A stretch of DNA of 64,000 nucleotides from Oenanthe sinensis (taxonomy: Eukaryota; Streptophyta; Magnoliopsida; Apiales; Apiaceae). Made by a program: the position numbers and the translations under genes. Every line of letters begins with the position of its first letter. Position 1 is the first letter of the stretch. Shown here piece after piece: positions 10,357 through 21,684 of the stretch. The stretch lies in assembly GCA_028671895.1 (NCBI GenBank), contig JAPMAC010000196.1, positions 558,001 through 622,000 on the forward strand, in the 5' to 3' direction. Under the pieces are notes generated by a model. It was not told the DNA's origin. It saw nothing but the letters and a program-made list of their open reading frames with translations, and did not search any database.

Positions 10357-11899
10357 TGTAGGGTTTCGTGACACAAACGCAGCGGAATAAACGCGAAAAA
10401 TAAATCAAAATAGCGAAACCCTCCGCAGGATCCATGCAAAAACAAAAGATTTAATTCGGAGATAAAGAATAAATACATTTAGAAGCTTTAACAGTTCATT
10501 AATGGAAGATTAATGGAGGTCCAAAGCTTGTTTAATCACCACGTATCCCGCTCTCGCGATCTACGCTCTACGGTATCCACACGAACACTTTTCATGAAGG
10601 ATTGATGTGTACTAGCACCCGAAAACTTCTTCTCTCTCTATCTTCCTCCTCTCTCAGAGAGGCTAGGGTTTTTGTAAAATCTCTATATTATTAAATCAGC
10701 CCATAAAGAGATTATATAGAGAGAGGAATAAGTTTTCTAATTATAATCCAATTATAATTAATACTAATCCAAAATTCTAAATTATTTAATTAAGTCTCAC
10801 TTAATTAATTAATTATTAATTTTGGAATTAGTTTAAGTAATTCATTTATTCTATTTATATAATTAATTAAGTCATACTTAATTAATATCATAAATAAAAT
10901 AAATTACTTATTTAATTTAAATTCATAATTTAAATTATTTCTCCTTCAAGCGTTCTTTGTGTGTGACCCTGTAGGTTATTATTACGTTGGCAACAATTTT
11001 AATATCTAATTGAAATTGTAAACAATGAGCGGCATCTAGTAATACATCATTGCTACCCAAGTAATAATAATAAATCGGTGATTCGATTAAGCCTTTCGTG
11101 AATAATGTTCCATGTAATATAATCCCTTTAATCTCGATATTATAGATTAAACTCAAGGCATGTCTCGTGTCATCCTCTTCATAATTTAATCTTTATTTTC
11201 TTGATCGATGAGTAGACTATTAAAATCAAATCAACATTTGAGCACGGCCGTGCATTTCATAGTCTCACTCAAACAAGAGGCCAATAATATCACTCCTAAA
11301 ATTAGGAGGATTAAATCACATCTAGATCATTCATATTTCTCATACGATTCATAATATACCCAATGTCCACTTTTATCATCACCCGGTCAAAGGTAACTTT
11401 TAATGTAATCAAAGTATATTAATTCTCGTATAGAAATATAATGATTTCAGGTCTAAGGATCATTACACCATTATCATAGTGAGAATTACTTATGACACTT
11501 ACTTAACATGTAGAATCTCACGGCGGGTCATTCCAGTGCCATGCATTGAGACATGCACTTATGTTCTTGACTTTAGTATCCCCATACCTATGACCAATGA
11601 GATGTGGTCATCTGTCAAGAAACATACTAGTCTTTGTGCATTATTATTGTCCTTAAATAATAATACTCGACTAGGGAATTTTAGGAATAAGATACTATTC
11701 ATATAATCTCATTTTTAAGTCACATACTTAAAGATATAGAATACGTATCAAAATTCCAAGGACATTTACTATGCTTTCAATTTCTTACGCAGTAAACAAA
11801 ACATAATAAATAAATAATAATCAATAAAACATAATCCTTAATAATAAATATTTTCCTTAAAATATAAAAAGTATTGTCTCTAGAGCACAATTACTAACA
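10357..11899 (-). mobile_element. C1: solo LTR of family C (1543 bp) in A1 ORF3
   Basis: The plus strand starts TGTAGGGTTTCG and ends ATTACTAACA; on its own strand it begins TGTTAGTAATTG and ends GAAACCCTACA. It is flanked by the perfect 5-bp duplication TCCAA (10352-10356, 11900-11904). It aligns with the LTRs of C3 and with C2 (shared GTATTACTAGAT, GGGTCACACA and GCATGGCCGTGCTC-type blocks). No internal region is present, as expected after recombination between two LTRs. Confidence 0.93.
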
Positions 11900-12664
11900 T
11901 CCAATTCCCTTCTTATGCCAGTGACTATCATTTTTCTGTAATTTTAACTGATCCTTCATGCAGGTGGCAATTCTCATGTGAGTTAAGTCTTCAATGTTCA
12001 CCTTCATCATTACCCTTCTGTATTGTGATAGGATCTCTGTTTCTGCATCTTCAAGAGAACCATCAATGGTACTCATCCATGGCTCCTCATCTGAATCACT
12101 TTCTAGATCACCAGGAGTCATATGACAGCCATCTGTGACATTGACCAAACTTTCCTTCAAGTTTCTAGTTCTCTGTTCAGTATGATCAATGCCTAAGAGT
12201 TGTTCAGCATCCCTGTTGCTTGATGTGGCTAGTCTCTGGTACCTTGGATCAGGATGGACAAAGTTGCTTGGATCCAAGTCACCTGCATCAACTTCCATAT
12301 CTTCAACAGCTACTTCCTCCAATAATTCAGCTTCTTTCTCTACACTACTTCCTCCTGCTTCATTTGCATTAGGGACTCCACCTTACTCCTTTACTCCCTC
12401 CTCTTTAGACATCAATTCATTCTCCAACTCCTGAGCATATTCAAGAATTTTTCTGTCACTCTCACTCATCTCTCTATTTTTCATCAGGATCTCATTATGG
12501 AACCTCACCTCTCCCTCACTCATTATCTGTGCACCTTCTAAGGTGGGGCCCTCAAGTGTTTCACTCTCATTCCTGGAAGAAATAGGAATGACCTCACTCA
12601 CTCCCTCTCCTTTTACCAGGATGCAATCCTGCCTCTCACTCAACTCACTCAATCCTATAAGTGT

Positions 12665-12835
12665 TTGTGCAACATCAATTGATTGGGTATCAATTGATGT
12701 TAAGAAAATATCAGTTGATGAGGTGTTTAGGATATCCATCGACTGATGCATACCCATCGATTGATCTTGAGTATCGATTGATGGCTTATCAGTCGATGAC
12801 TGAATATCAATTGATGTTGAGACATCAATTGATGG
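12665..12835 (-). repeat. In-frame Ser-Ile-Asp (ATCAATTGAT) array in A1 ORF3
   Basis: About ten sites (ATCAATTGAT, ATCGATTGAT, ATCAGTTGAT, ATCAGTCGAT) in 170 bases. On the minus strand they read as SID, STD or SMD units separated by 3-8 residues. The same array is in A2 at 54557-54715. Confidence 0.9.
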
Positions 12836-14484
12836 AGTAGAAACATTTGATATAATTATTTGAGAAGTTACATTTGAGATGATTTGAGAAATGGAATCCT
12901 AAATTTTCTGGGAAGAAAATTCAGAATGGAGTGTCGGCTTCTCCTTGAGTAACAAAGAAGGAGAATCTGAAAATGCTTGATTGTCTATCAAAATATTTTC
13001 TGAAGAAATTTGATGTGGAGGAGAGAAAGGAACGGAAATAGATAAAGAATGGGACTGCAACTCCACATTTATTGGAAATGCATCAAACTGAATTTGAGAA
13101 GGCTCCACCACAGTTTCCTGTGATTTTGCAGTGTGTGAATCCCCTTGTGCAAAGGTTACTTTCTTCTTTCTCCTTTCATAAGATTTGGTGGTTTTGGCTT
13201 GAGTGTCCCCATCTTTGTTCAGTTCCCCTGGCTGTGGGCTCTTTTCAATATTGACATCTTTTTGGGAAGATGCCAACAAAGATGTGGTATTATCCTTGTT
13301 AACATCCACAGTCTTTTGGGAGACTGTGGAGTGGGTAGGTTTGGGTTGCACATCCTCTCTCTCCTTATCCTTCTGGGTTCTTTGACTTTCCCTAGTTCCC
13401 TCACCAGGACCTTCTCCATCTAATCTATCACCACCTAGAGTTTTTCTTTTCTTTGGTTTTACAGCAACAGATTTTTGGGAACCTGTTGAGGTTGGTTTCT
13501 TACATTTGATTGAGGAAATAGGTAGTATGGCTTGGGTAGGAGGGTTGGGGTTACTGCTACCACCCTCCATTGCCACAGAAGGCAAAGAAACTTGAGTTTC
13601 AGAAGAAGTAAGGGAAGAAATAAATACCTGAACAAAAGGTGGATAGATCAATTCCACATTGCTGTGAAGATTGATCCTAACCAAGTCTTTGAAGACCCTT
13701 TTATTTTGGACACAGCAGTCCAAAGTCTCTATCTCTCTGGTTATTTCAATGTCCTTCACAAAATGGTTAATAAACAACATAATAAATCTAGCATAATATA
13801 TATGATTTGATCTATTAGCCTTATTACCCAATTTTGCTGCAATTTCATTTAGTATGATGGAAGATAGATTGAAAAATTTATCAAACAAAATACTATATGC
13901 TACCTCCTGCATACTAGTTGTTATTGCATCAAAATTGCTAATTTTACCACTAAAGCATTTAATTATGACATCAAAGAAATAAGACCATTATCTCCTAAGA
14001 TGTTTTCTAACCACATGACCTAGTCCTATTTCTGGTTCAGCATAATTAACAGATTTTAGCATTAACCTAATTTCTTTATCTGTTGGGTTTTTATCAGTAT
14101 TATTAGCAGGTAATTCTAAGCATTCATTAATAACAACATTAGTAACAGTGTACTTATCTCCTTTACAAGTGAATGTAATTGCAGAGTTGTCACTTGTGAT
14201 TTCAGCACTTGCCCAAAATTCTTCCACCAATTTGCAGAGGATCTTTGGGGCATCTTTGAGTGCCTTCTTTACCTTGCAACTTTCCAGAAATTTCATCAGA
14301 GGATGGAACTCCTGGGGTGCCTCTTCCACTATTGTACATGCTACGAAATTTGTGAGTTCGTAGATGTAACCACTCTGTGAAACTTTCTTTGATGAAGAGG
14401 CCATTGCTTTGACTTTTGGCTAGAAATCACTTACTTGACAAGGATTAAGTACTTAAGAGAGATTGAAAATTGAGAGATTAGTGA

Positions 14485-14585
14485 CTAAGTTCGCAGATTG
14501 AGAGAGAGAAAGAGAGAGACAGAGAGAAATTAGTAAACAAAATGCAGGTAAGAGTAAAGAAAAATTTTAATCTCACTATTTATAT
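14485..14585 (-). promoter_or_regulatory. Candidate internal promoter and CT-rich leader of ORF3 (A1)
   Basis: The minus strand has TATAAATAG (14585-14577) followed by a CT-rich tract (about 14526-14490) and then the ORF3 ATG at 14404, 181 bases from the TATA. A3 has TATAAATA at 62358-62365, a (CT)n tract at 62418-62437 and ATG at 62533, 175 bases on. This spacing fits a plant core promoter with a pyrimidine-rich 5' leader. No transcript evidence is available from sequence. Confidence 0.45.
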
Positions 14586-14689
14586 TTACTAATTTCTCAA
14601 TCGATTTCTTACTCAAAATAGAACTTAATTGACCGTTAAAAAAAATGAATAAGTGAATTACTTATTTTGGCAATCGACTGTTATACATA

Positions 14690-14935
14690 CAGGACTGTAT
14701 GTATTTATCAATTAATAAGACAAGTAATCAACTGCTAGATTTTGTACAGGTCGATTGATGACATGGACCCTAAAACTTCCATACCATCGATTGATAACTA
14801 ATTTATCCATCAACCGTTAGCACTATCCATCGATAGACAAATACATCATCAATTGATGTAGTTATCAGTCAGCAGATCAATATATCCATTGATATGTAAA
14901 ATGTTTATCAATTGATTAATGAAAAATCATCAGAT
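14690..14935. repeat. ATCAATTGAT-type motif array in the A1 pol-ORF3 spacer
   Basis: The non-coding stretch between the pol stop (15001) and the ORF3 promoter-like region carries several sites such as ATCGATTGAT, ATCAATTGAT and ATCGACTG. The same spacer in A3 (61920-62240) is also full of them, while the surrounding text differs. Confidence 0.85.
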
Positions 14936-15000
14936 TAGCATTATCAACAGCTACCTACTAGAACTAAAACAGCTAACTAACTTATCAGACATTTCAAATG

Positions 15001-18000
15001 TTAATTAAAATTAAGCATACCTAAATCACAGACCAATCTATTAAAGATAGATTCATCTAATGGTTTGGTAAAAATGTCTGCAAATTATTTTTCACTAGGG
15101 ACAAAATGTAATTCAACAGTACCATTCATTACATGTTCCCTAATGAAGTGATACATTATGTCAATGTGCTTGGTTCTGGAATGTTGCACAGGATTTTCTA
15201 TTATTGCAATGGCACTTATATTATCACAGAAAATAGGAATCTTGTTCAAGTTGAACCCATAGTCAAGTAGTTGATTCCTCATCCATAATATTTGTGCACA
15301 GCAACTTCCAACTGCAATGTATTCAGCCTCTGCAGTAGATGTAGATACTGAATTCTGCTTCTTGCTAAACCATGAAACAAGCTTATTTCCTAGAAATTGA
15401 CAAGAACCTGTTGTACTTTTTTTGTCAATTCTGCAACCTGCATAGTCTGCATCTGAATAACCAATTAGATCAAATCCAGAATCTCTAGGATACCAAATCC
15501 CAAGATTTGGAGTTCCTTTGAGATATCTGAATATTCTTTTTATTACAATCAAATGAGATTATCTAGGATCAGCCTGAAACCTAGCACAAAGACATGTAGC
15601 AAACATTATGTCTGGCCTACTTGCGGTTAAGTAAAGTAATGAGCCAACCATGCCTCTATAATTTGAAATGTCCACTTTAGCTTCTTTAGTGTTCAATTCA
15701 AGTTTAGTTGTAGTGGCCATGGGAGTTTTTGCAGAAAAACATTCATTTAAATCAAATCTCTTTAATAAATCAGAAATATATTTGGTTTGATTTATGAAAA
15801 TACCATTTTTTACTTGTTTGACTTGCAAACCAAGAAAATAGGTAAGTTCTCCCATCAAGCTCATTTCATACTTACTCTACATCAACTTTGCAAACTTTTG
15901 ACAAAGTTTTTCATTAGTTGAGCCAAAAATAATGTCATCTACATAGATTTGAACAAGAATCATAGAGCCATTTATATTTCTATGAAAGAGAGTTTTATCA
16001 ACAGTACCTCTTGTGAAGTGATTCTCAATCAAGAATTTAGACAAAGTGTCATACCAGGCTCTAGGTGCTTGTTTCAATCCATAAAGTGCCTTGAGAAGAT
16101 AGTATACAAATCCAGAATGAACAGGATCAATAAAACCAGGAGGTTGTTCTACATATACTTCTTCTTCTAGTTCTCCATTGAGAAAAGCACTTTTCACATC
16201 CATCTGATACACCTTGAAATTAGCATGAGCAACATATGCTAGAAAGATTCTGATTACTTCCAATCTTGCAACCGGTGCAAATGTTTCATCAAAATCTATG
16301 CCTTCTTCTTGTGAATAGCCCTTTGCCACTAATCTTGCTTTATTTCTTGTCACTGTACCAGATTCATCCATTTTGTTTCTGAACACCCATTTTGTTCCAA
16401 TGATAGACTTGTTCTTTGGTTTGGGCACCAGCTTCCATACCTTGTTTCTTTCAAACTGATTCAACTCTTCTTGCATAGCAATTATCTAATCAGGATCATT
16501 CAAGGCATCTTCAATCTTTTTTGGTTCTTCTTGAGACATGAAGCTACTATACAAGCATTCATTTTGAATTGCACTTCTAGATTTGACACCATCATTTGCA
16601 TCTCCAATAATTAATTCAAAGGGATGGCTTTTTGTCCATTTCCTTTGAGATGGTAAATTTGTCCTTAAAGATGATGCTTCATGATTATTGGAAGTGTTAT
16701 GATCATTGTGATATGATTGACTATTTGAGAACCCTCCCTCTGAGATGGACACTCTACTTGAAGATTATTGAGCAGGGTTGATATCCATCGAATGATTATC
16801 AATTGATGTATTATCAGTCGATTGATGATTGTCAACTGATAAGATATTTATTGATGCATTGACATCAATTGATGGGAGGATTCTAGGTTCTTGAATTCTT
16901 GAGATTTCTACATCATCATCACTATCTTCAATATTGCTTGTTGATTTATTTTCAAAATGCAACAGATCATGGAATCCTCTATCAACCAATTCTTGAATTT
17001 TCTTGTCATCAAAGACTACATGCATAGATTCCATAACAATGTGTAATCTAAGATTGTAGACTCTGTATGCTTTGGTTGTTATTCCATATCCAACAAATAT
17101 AGCTTCATCAGCCTTGGCTTCAAATTTTCCTAGATTTTCACCTTGATTTCTCAGTACAAAGCATTTGCAGCCAAATACATGAAGAAAATCAATTGTTGGC
17201 TTCTTGTCTTTCTTCATCAACTGATATGGAGTTTTGCCTTGAATTTGATTAACCATGTAAATATTTTGAATGTAACAAGCAGTATTAATTGCTTCTTCCC
17301 CGAAATATGTAGGAAGTTTTGCTTCTTCTAACATGGTTCTAGCAGCTTCAATCAAGGTCCTATTTTTTCTTTCAACTACTCCATTTTGCTGTGGAGTCCT
17401 TGGTGTAGAGAAATGATGAGTGATACCTTTTTCTTCACAGAATTCTTTCATGGTTGTATTCTTGAATTCAGTACCATTATCACTTCTAAGTTTCTTGACC
17501 TTCCATTCAGTGCCATTGTCAACATTCTTCACATGATTGATGATTAATTTGCTTGCCTCATCCTTAGAGTGTAAGAAATATACCCATGAAAATCTTGTGA
17601 AGTCATCCACAATTACTAAGGCATATTTCTTTTTGGCAATTGACATGATGTTGACTGGACCAAATAAATCCATGTGTAATAATTCTAGAGGCTTATCAAT
17701 TGATGATTCAGACTTTGACTTGAATAATGCTTTTCTTTGTTTTTCCTTTTGACAGGCATCACATAGTCCATCCTTGGTGAATTTCATCTGTGGAATGCCT
17801 CTAACCATATTCTTTCTAACCAATTGATTCATGGCCTTGAAATTCAAATGGGCTAGCTTCTTGTGCCAAATCCAACTTTCATCTGTATTGGCTTTGCTAA
17901 GTAGACATGTCATAGAATTTGCCTTTACAGAGTGAAAATCAGCCACATAGACATTTCCTTTTCTTTCTCCAGTTAAGAAAATTTCACCAGTTTCTTTGTT

Positions 18001-18297
18001 GGCTATAATGCATGATCCAGTTGTGAACCATACACCATTTCCATTATCATATAGTTGACTAATACTGAGTAGGTCGTGCTTCAATCCATCAACTAGTGCT
18101 ACAGGTTCAATGCTAACATTTTTTTTTACAATTGAGCCATATCCCAGAGTAAAACCTTTGTTGTTATCTCCAAAAGTAACTCCTGGGCCAGCCTTTTCCA
18201 CAAACTTTGTGAGCAGGGACAAATCTCCAGTCATGTGCCTTGAACATCCACTATCCAAATACCAGAGATTTTTCTTCCTGTTTCCCTGCACACACAT
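15001..18297 (-). pseudogene. pol: pol of A1: protease, integrase, reverse transcriptase, RNase H
   Basis: Polyprotein region that would cut Gag-Pol, integrate DNA and copy RNA. Seen in order: protease site WYLDSGCSRHMTGD (about 18250), integrase HHCC finger (H-x4-H near 17868, CDAC near 17757), integrase catalytic region (MDLFGPV, SDNGTEF, VVERKNRT; about 17670-17370), a linker rich in Ser-Ile-Asp (16885-16783), reverse transcriptase from 16476 with intact YVDD (15945-15934), and RNase H with STAEAEY (about 15325). The pol end is near 15001 after TKPLDES. Stops occur at about 16765, 16480, 15870, 15552 and 15085. The catalytic motifs are intact, so this copy is relatively young or was functional until recently. 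The YVDDIIFGSTN signature is typical of Sireviruses. Confidence 0.92.
16783..16885 (-). repeat. In-frame Ser-Ile-Asp array in the A1 integrase-RT linker
   Basis: ATCGAATGAT, ATCAATTGAT, GTCGATTGAT, GTCAACTGAT and ATCAATTGAT occur in about 100 bases. They read as SID/STD/SVD units in the stretch between integrase and reverse transcriptase. A3 has the same at 59998-60095. Confidence 0.9.
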
Positions 18298-18308
18298 AAA
18301 ACATTCAA
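18286..18308 (-). promoter_or_regulatory. Acceptor-like tract at the gag-pol junction of A1
   Basis: On the minus strand gag stops and, in another frame, pol opens behind TGTTTTATGTGTGTGCAG (AG at about 18287-18286). T-rich plus CAG resembles a plant 3' splice site. A3 has it at 58571-58589, D has a T-rich tract ending TAG at 44181-44202. Could equally be a frameshift or start region; not proven. Confidence 0.35.
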
Positions 18309-20741
18309 GTTGCCTTGGGTCCTCTTTTATTAGTTACAGCCTGAGCCCCTGTTGTCAACTTAGGTTCCTTTTGTTTTGATGGGTTTAAATCCACTTTAAC
18401 TTTAGGAGTTGACTTTTGAGGCTTTGACACCTTGGAACTCATGACAGAATTTCCATGAATTTCATTATCTACATTAGGCATGTTCCATGGCATACCAGGC
18501 ATGTTCATATTAGGATATGCAAAGAAAGGATTATACATGTATGAAACTTGTGCAGGCATAGGAACATTAGGTGCAACCAAATTAGAAGACATGGCACTCA
18601 TGAGCATAGGATTGGTAAACATGGCATTTGCAATCATGGCATGTGCATTTAAATCATTTGGAGACATATACTTCTTTTCATTCTTGCATTGCATAGACAA
18701 ATGATTTACACTACCACACTTTGCACATACATTTCTAGATGCATACATATCAGGAGTGTAATTGTTGTGCTTATTTATGCCCACTTTTCCATTCCTATTC
18801 TTCTTCTTTTTCTTAGACTTAGGTTGAATAACTTCTACAGGTGCTATCTCTTCTAATTTTACTCTTAATTGATTCTTGGATAAGCTACCTATGTTAATCT
18901 TCTCAACCTTAGTCTCAACTTGATTTTTGGTTGCCTTAACAAACTTGATAGGAGTGCTAAATTTGTTCTTTTTATTGTCCATCGATGATTTACTTGTCGA
19001 TGGATGCTTATCAATTGATTCAACATCAATCGATTGATAATCCTTATCGATCGATGAAGGATTAGCAGTCGATTGATCTTTATCCCTTGAAGCATCATCT
19101 AATGGCTTGCTAGTTGAACTGGGGGATTCTCCTAGAGTATCTACACCCTAAACATCAATGATTTGTTTGGCAGTTTTAGCAGACCTATTCCATCTGTTAA
19201 TGGTTTCTATTTCTTCAGCTAACTGTTCTTTCAACAACTCTTCTCTTTTTAAACTGTTTATTAGTTCATTCCTAGCATCCTTACTTTCCTACTTGAATCT
19301 TTCTAGACAAACAAGTTCATTTTCAAGAAAAATATTCCTCTTAGTTAAGACATCAATGGTGTTCATTAACTTAAGGTTTTCTTTGTTTAAAGACTTAAGA
19401 GTGACATGCAAATTGTACAATTCATTGGACATTTCATTAATAGTACTATTGCATTCATCAGCAGTAAGTTCAGAAAAGTTGGTAGCTAGTACCTGATTAG
19501 ATGTTGAACTAGCTTCTTCATCTTCATGGTTGGCCATTAGAGCTAGATTGATATATTGTTCAGAATCCCTATCCTCAGCAGTCCAGTCCATCTTCTCAGT
19601 AACAAAAGCCTTTTCTTTCTGTTTCAAAAGGTCAAAGTATTTCTTTTTATAATCAATACTCTCATATGACTTTGCCTTTTCTTGTTTTGGCTTTCTGCAC
19701 TCATTAGAGAAATGACCAGCCAATCCACAGTTAAAGCATTTGAATTTAGATCTATCAACCAAATTTCTTATTTGATTGTTGCTTCTAAACTGGGATCCAG
19801 GCCTTTGAGCATTTGGATTCCTCTTGAATTTTAGCTTTGAAAACTTCCTTGACAAAAATGCAAGGTGCTCATCAATCTCATCCAAATCATCATGTGAGCA
19901 TGTTTCATTTTCTTCACACTTGCCCTTTCCTTTTCCCTTGGATGATTCTTCAACAGCATCATCAGCCATCATGATGAATTCTTCTACACAGCCAGTTTCC
20001 TTCTTCTCTTTCTTGTCTTCATTCCCTTTGACCATCAAAGCCACAGTTTTCTCCTTTCTTTGATTCTTCTCAATCTCCTCATCTTGTTGGATTTCCAACT
20101 CATATGTCTTGAGAATACCATAAAGTTTCTCTAGAGTATAATCCTTGAAATCCTGAGATTGTCTAATGGAAACAGTCATTGGTTTCCATTCTTTTAGAAG
20201 TGATCTAAGAAATTTTAGATTTTTATCCTCAGTTGCATAAACCCTACCATATAGCTTCAGTTCATTTAATAACTTCTGAAATGTGGTATAAGTATCATTG
20301 ATAGATTCTCCACTCTTGAAATGAAATGATTCATATTTTTGAATCAAGAGTTGCATCTTATTTTTCCTTACTTGCTCAGTTCCTTCACACAGAGTTTGAA
20401 GAGTGTCCTTCTTTTGATGAAGTACAATTTATCACATTATCAAACATAACTTTATCTAAACCATTAAACAAAATGTTCATGGCCTTCTTATCTTTAAGTA
20501 CTTCTTTTTCATCCTCTTCTGTGAACTCAGAGATGAGTTTTGGAACATGTCTATCAACTATAGGAGTTCCATCAGGGTTTACACCTGTAACTAGCTTCAT
20601 GGGAATATGAAGACCTTTCTCTATGCAGTGAATATAGGAAGGGTCAAGAGAAAGAAGATGCAGATGTATTTTTACCTTCTATGGAAAATATTCATCATTC
20701 TCTAAAACTGGAATCTTCACACCTGAATCTTTCTAGCCCAT
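18305..20741 (-). pseudogene. gag: gag of A1
   Basis: Capsid/nucleocapsid protein, about 810 codons, long for a copia Gag. It starts at 20741 (MG then a stop). The N-terminal capsid part includes ILFNGLDK and FHFKSGESINDTY. A Lys-rich segment follows, then the first CCHC knuckle CFNCGLAGHFSNEC (about 19745-19705). A coiled-coil stretch follows (about 19470-19290), then the Ser-Ile-Asp array (19090-18978), a second intact knuckle CAKCGSVNHLSMQC (about 18727-18685), and a Met/Pro-rich tail (about 18660-18480) before the gag end KRGPKAT. Stops at codon 3, about 20680, 19289 and 19148, and a frameshift near 20412, disable it. It lies one frame away from pol. Confidence 0.9.
18978..19090 (-). repeat. 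In-frame Ser-Ile-Asp array in A1 gag
   Basis: ATCGATGATT, GTCGATGG, ATCAATTGAT, ATCAATCGATTGAT, ATCGATCGAT and GTCGATTGAT follow one another within 110 bases. They encode SID/SMD/STD units linking the coiled-coil part to the second zinc knuckle. A3 keeps it at 57735-57840. Confidence 0.9.
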
Positions 20742-20785
20742 ATTGACTGTTCTTGATCTTTAAACTTTCTGTATGTTGAAAGCCT

Positions 20786-20797
20786 GCTCTGATACCA
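20786..20797 (-). other. Primer binding site of A1
   Basis: The minus strand reads TGGTATCAGAGC followed by AGGCT, two to three bases inside the 5' LTR end. This matches the 3' end of plant initiator tRNA-Met, the usual primer for plant copia elements. Confidence 0.9.
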
Positions 20798-20799
20798 AT

Positions 20800-21684
20800 T
20801 ATTATTCCCTAGAACAATGTCAATATTGGTAGAAGGGGGGGTTGAATACAAATATTAAAACTTTTTGCTTGTTCTAATATTTGTTCTTGATGTTTGAGAA
20901 TTAGAGAGAATATGTTCAAATAAATTAAGACTGAAAAATAAACTGAACAAAGAGATTTAAAATTACTGATGGATTGGTTTTTCCATCAGTGTATATTTTT
21001 GCTCAATGTTCCTAGGTTAAAAGAAACCTAACTGCACTTTTACAAGATTAGAAAACAAATCAACTGTTCTTACAAATGTGCTCTCAAGCTAGAACAGTTA
21101 ATTAAGAAATATTGTTTAACTTGTCTTCTTTTCTAATAATGTTGCTACACCTGTTTATATACCACAAGTGTGCTTTTACAATTCCTATTCTAGGATTATT
21201 TCTACCTACCTTCCTTTTACCTTTTTCTATTTTAGAAAAAAGGTTTGAAAGACAGCTTCTGATTGAGTCTTCACAGCCACCCTAGACTGTCTTCCATAGG
21301 TGTTCTTTTAGTTGCTTTATCAATTGATAAATGATATCAATTGATATATCAATCGATGGGTCTTCACATCAGTTGATGGTCTTCAACTCTTGACTTGGTT
21401 TCTTCAATTGATCTTCTATCCGTTGATGCTTCAATATCAACTGATCATTCTTTACTTGTATAATTTTCCTGTCTTCAAATAATCACAATTTAACAGTATA
21501 AGTTACACATCAGTTGATGACCTATATCAATTGACTCTAGTATCAATTGATGAAAATATCAATTGATTTACACCTTATCAATTGAAAATAGACTAAGTAC
21601 ACCTATGCTACAATCCATATTATCAGTTGATTTAGATAAACATTTCTATAATCCATATTTATAAATTTCATATCAGTTGATCAG
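20800..21684 (-). repeat. 5' LTR of A1, truncated at its outer end
   Basis: It aligns with the 3' LTR (7552-8613) but the first ~75 bases in LTR sense (after TATCAGTTGATCAG at 21671-21684) are missing and B2 sequence follows directly. It also lacks about 150 bases matching 8015-8165 and keeps about 45 bases that the 3' LTR has lost. The inner end is TTATTATTCCCT rather than TGTTATTCCCC, so the terminal dinucleotide is gone as well. Confidence 0.88.

Larger units (their letters stand above)
8801..14404 (-). pseudogene. ORF3 (envelope-like ORF) of A1, split by solo LTR C1
   Basis: Starts at 14404 (MASSSKKVSQ) and ends at the stop at 8801, about 1350 codons once C1 (10357-11899) is discounted. 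N-terminal domain (14404-13600): conserved with A3 and distantly with B2, including EFHPLM, FWASAE, FTCKG and LVRINLHSNVELIYPPF. Then a charged linker with ERRKKKVTF (about 13175), the Ser-Ile-Asp motif array (12830-12665), an acidic/coiled region, a Pro/Gly/Ser-rich part (10130-9960), an NLS-like PLRKRRK (about 9450), and a C-terminal domain (9400-8801) ending in poly-Lys. Stops at 13988, 12899 and elsewhere disable it. Family function is unknown; I see no membrane helix or signal peptide. Its nuclear-type basic clusters do not fit an envelope role well. Confidence 0.8.
7552..21684 (-). mobile_element. A1: family A Sirevirus-like element inserted in B2 ORF3
   Basis: Order on the minus strand: truncated 5' LTR (21684-20800), primer site, gag, pol, spacer, ORF3 (interrupted by solo LTR C1), polypurine tract, 3' LTR (8613-7552). 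It interrupts B2 ORF3 between the two groups of QEP repeats. The left flank is ACCCC (7547-7551); no matching copy exists on the right because the outer end of the 5' LTR and the adjoining B2 bases are missing. Of the three A copies here it has the best preserved gag and pol, but it still carries stops. Confidence 0.92.

Noticed and set aside
13072..13423. Three overlapping plus-strand frames opposite A1 ORF3
   Set aside because: Antisense shadows of the ORF3 linker; no start context or conservation in A2 or A3.
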